Shown here: positions 62,944 to 64,000 of the stretch, one piece after another
How the letters are laid out: every line of letters starts with the position of its first letter
Position numbering within the stretch: the first letter of the stretch is position 1
Source of the DNA: Hahella sp. HNIBRBA332
GTDB taxonomy: Bacteria; Pseudomonadota; Gammaproteobacteria; Pseudomonadales; Oleiphilaceae
Direction of reading: 5' to 3'
DNA: 64,000 nt
Assembly: GCF_030719035.1 (NCBI RefSeq)
Contig: NZ_CP132203.1
Location: 930,001-994,000 of the forward strand
Position numbers and translations under genes: made by a program
Notes under the pieces: model-generated
What the model was told of the DNA's origin: nothing
The model's input: the letters and a program-made list of their open reading frames with translations, nothing else
Database searches by the model: none

Positions 62944-63019
62944 GGGTGGTTAGCTCAGCTGGGAGAGCATCGCCCTTACAAGGCGAGGGTCGCAGGTTCG
63001 ATCCCTGCACCACCCACCA
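62944..63019 (+). tRNA. tRNA-Val (TAC), copy 2
   Basis: Identical in the coding part to copy 1. The Val-Asp unit is duplicated in tandem; spacers differ. Confidence 0.96.
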
Positions 63020-63043
63020 TCTTCCCCAAAGATGGATTTTCGC

Positions 63044-63120
63044 GGAGCGGTAGTTCAGTCGGTTAGAATACCGGCCTGTCACGCCGGGGGTCGCGGGTTC
63101 GAGTCCCGTCCGCTCCGCCA
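63044..63120 (+). tRNA. tRNA-Asp (GTC), copy 2
   Basis: Differs from copy 1 by a single base in the D loop (TTCAGTC instead of TTCAGTT). It ends the four-gene array; no clear terminator hairpin follows. Confidence 0.96.
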
Positions 63121-63292
63121 ACTCTTATCCCCTCCTCTTACGCACTTCTTATTTTAATTTCTACTCATAATTTTCTGATTCCAATCACTAATTTATTTTC
63201 CTCCCTGCATTATTTTATAGCCTTTCTTTGTCATTTTTCTGACATGGCAGTTTGATAGCCTGGACAATAACCATTAGCAAGGAGCCGTACCT

Positions 63293-63379
63293 GTGCAAGA
63301 ATATATTGATGATCTCATTGATGTTGATTATGAAGAGTTTGATGACGACGAATTCGTCGATGACGCTGTAGAGCTTTAA
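63293..63379 (+). CDS. highly acidic 28-residue microprotein candidate
   Basis: A GTG at 63293 lies eight bases after a full AAGGAG. It opens a 28-residue peptide of which half the residues are Asp or Glu; there are no Lys, Arg or His. The acidic residues are spaced with aromatic and aliphatic ones (YIDDLIDVDYEEF and on). Upstream, TTGTCA and TTTGAT with 17 bases between could be a promoter (about 63228-63256). Function unknown. Possibilities are a DNA-mimic or metal-binding peptide, a leader peptide, or chance. The strong ribosome site argues for translation. Confidence 0.4.
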   Translation: MQEYIDDLIDVDYEEFDDDEFVDDAVEL

Positions 63380-63400
63380 TTCAGTTTCTTCTTGTCTCGC

Positions 63401-64000
63401 TCAAGTATTTTCGCCTGTCGCTGTATCCCCGTCCACCCGGCCAGAAGTGTGCTGGTCCTTGAACGGCTTCGGATTGACGCCAAACCACCTCTTAAAGGCC
63501 CGATGAAATGCTGCAGGTGAAGAAAAGCCCAGTAGGTAAGCGATCTCGCCAATCGTTAAGTCTGTGGCTTTGAGGTAGGTAGCCGCGACCTGTTTGCGAG
63601 TCTCGTCCAGAACTTGTTGAAATTGAACGCCTTCCTTTTTTAATCGCCTTTGTAGTGTCCACTCCGATAGACCCAGCTGTCTTGCTGTTTCAGTGAGCCC
63701 CACTTCGCGTCCTTGCAGCATGGGGGTGATAATCTGCTTGACCCGTTCAGTCAGACTGGTGGCTCCAACCAGGGTGGTGAGCTCCCGGTTGCAGATGCTG
63801 ACGATTTCGCTATGTGTAGCCGGATTGGCGTAAATAGAAGGGAGAGTTAGCGCTTCTTTACGAAAAATCAGTGCGTTACGAGAGCGACCGAACTTAACGG
63901 GACAATTGAAAGCCAGTTGATAATGTTGAGCGTAAGGCGGCGCCTCAAATTCGATTTCCACTTCTTTCAGTAGCCGCTCCTGTCCGGTAATCCAGTGCGC
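63401..64000 (-). CDS. AraC-family regulator, N-terminus beyond window
   Basis: The right edge cuts this gene; about 199 C-terminal residues are visible and the frame stays open to base 64000. The C-terminal AraC module has VGLTETARQLGLSEWTLQRR and IGEIAYLLGFSSPAAFHRAF, followed by WFGVNPKPF. The preceding part (FKRSRNALIF-like, then LPSIYANP) matches the end of the Arabinose_bd/OruR-type ligand domain. It is the third regulator of this type in the window. A GTG at 63961 is not the true start, since WITGQERLLKE runs in from upstream. Confidence 0.88.
   Translation of the reverse strand, partial: AHWITGQERLLKEVEIEFEAPPYAQHYQLAFNCPVKFGRSRNALIFRKEALTLPSIYANPATHSEIVSICNRELTTLVGATSLTERVKQIITPMLQGREVGLTETARQLGLSEWTLQRRLKKEGVQFQQVLDETRKQVAATYLKATDLTIGEIAYLLGFSSPAAFHRAFKRWFGVNPKPFKDQHTSGRVDGDTATGENT

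Noticed and set aside
62912..63121. A minus-strand frame across the tRNA array whose product looks like a conserved peptide
   Set aside because: It is the well-known false peptide made by reading tRNA-Val/Asp genes backwards.

Overview
The window is a stretch of a gammaproteobacterial chromosome. It carries an initiator tRNA pair, a Val/Asp tRNA array, groESL with fxsA, purEK, sodB, rluA, yajQ, ampG and part of a type II secretion locus. Gene content (type II secretion genes, two type III chaperone/substrate pairs, many cyclic-nucleotide signalling proteins, AraC/OruR-type regulators) suggests a marine Hahella-like member of the Oceanospirillales. That genus assignment is an inference from remembered gene content, not a database result.

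Layout. 1-2.8 kb: a SulP transporter cut by the left edge, the rRNA/tRNA pseudouridine synthase RluA and a small membrane protein. 2.9-8.2 kb: an arsenic operon read leftward (arsR, an ArsI-like dioxygenase, GAPDH, arsJ). Its 3' end appears to have been invaded by a 1.57-kb AT-richer segment carrying a type III chaperone and an effector candidate. A 31-bp perfect direct repeat flanks this segment, and the displaced original arsJ 3' end is still readable at 3355-3429. 8.3-14.4 kb: a DMT exporter, alkylation repair (ogt and an Ada-AlkA fusion), a TIGR02647-like protein, an unusual methyltransferase and a uracil permease. 14.4-21.7 kb: a signalling neighbourhood with a lipoprotein, a FecR-TPR-outer-membrane-barrel protein, a CHASE2 adenylate/guanylate cyclase and a divergent Crp/Fnr regulator with cAMP-binding residues. 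22-25.5 kb: a methyltransferase, orphan proteins and two initiator tRNA genes. 25.7-33.3 kb: a GAF-GGDEF diguanylate cyclase, two AraC regulators, a CaiB-family CoA enzyme, a second type III chaperone/substrate pair, an SMP-30-like propeller and an XRE regulator. 33.5-38.4 kb: a tightly overlapping operon of an alkylglycerone-phosphate-synthase-like flavoprotein, a GlpD-like dehydrogenase and an FGGY kinase. 38.9-46.9 kb: a response regulator, yajQ, ampG, an alkyltransferase-like protein, an SDR reductase, fxsA and groESL under a clear sigma-32 promoter. 47.2-55.6 kb: gspN-gspC-gspD, an M48 protease with LemA, and a GGDEF/EAL protein. 55.8-64 kb: sodB, purEK, envelope proteins of unknown role, gloA, four tRNA genes, a very acidic 28-residue microprotein candidate and an AraC regulator cut by the right edge.

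Main points of interest: the type III effector segment within arsJ; its chaperone, split by a single-base frameshift in an A6 run; the effector's possible kinship to the OspC/CopC family; the cyclase/Crp/FecR-barrel neighbourhood; and the acidic microprotein.
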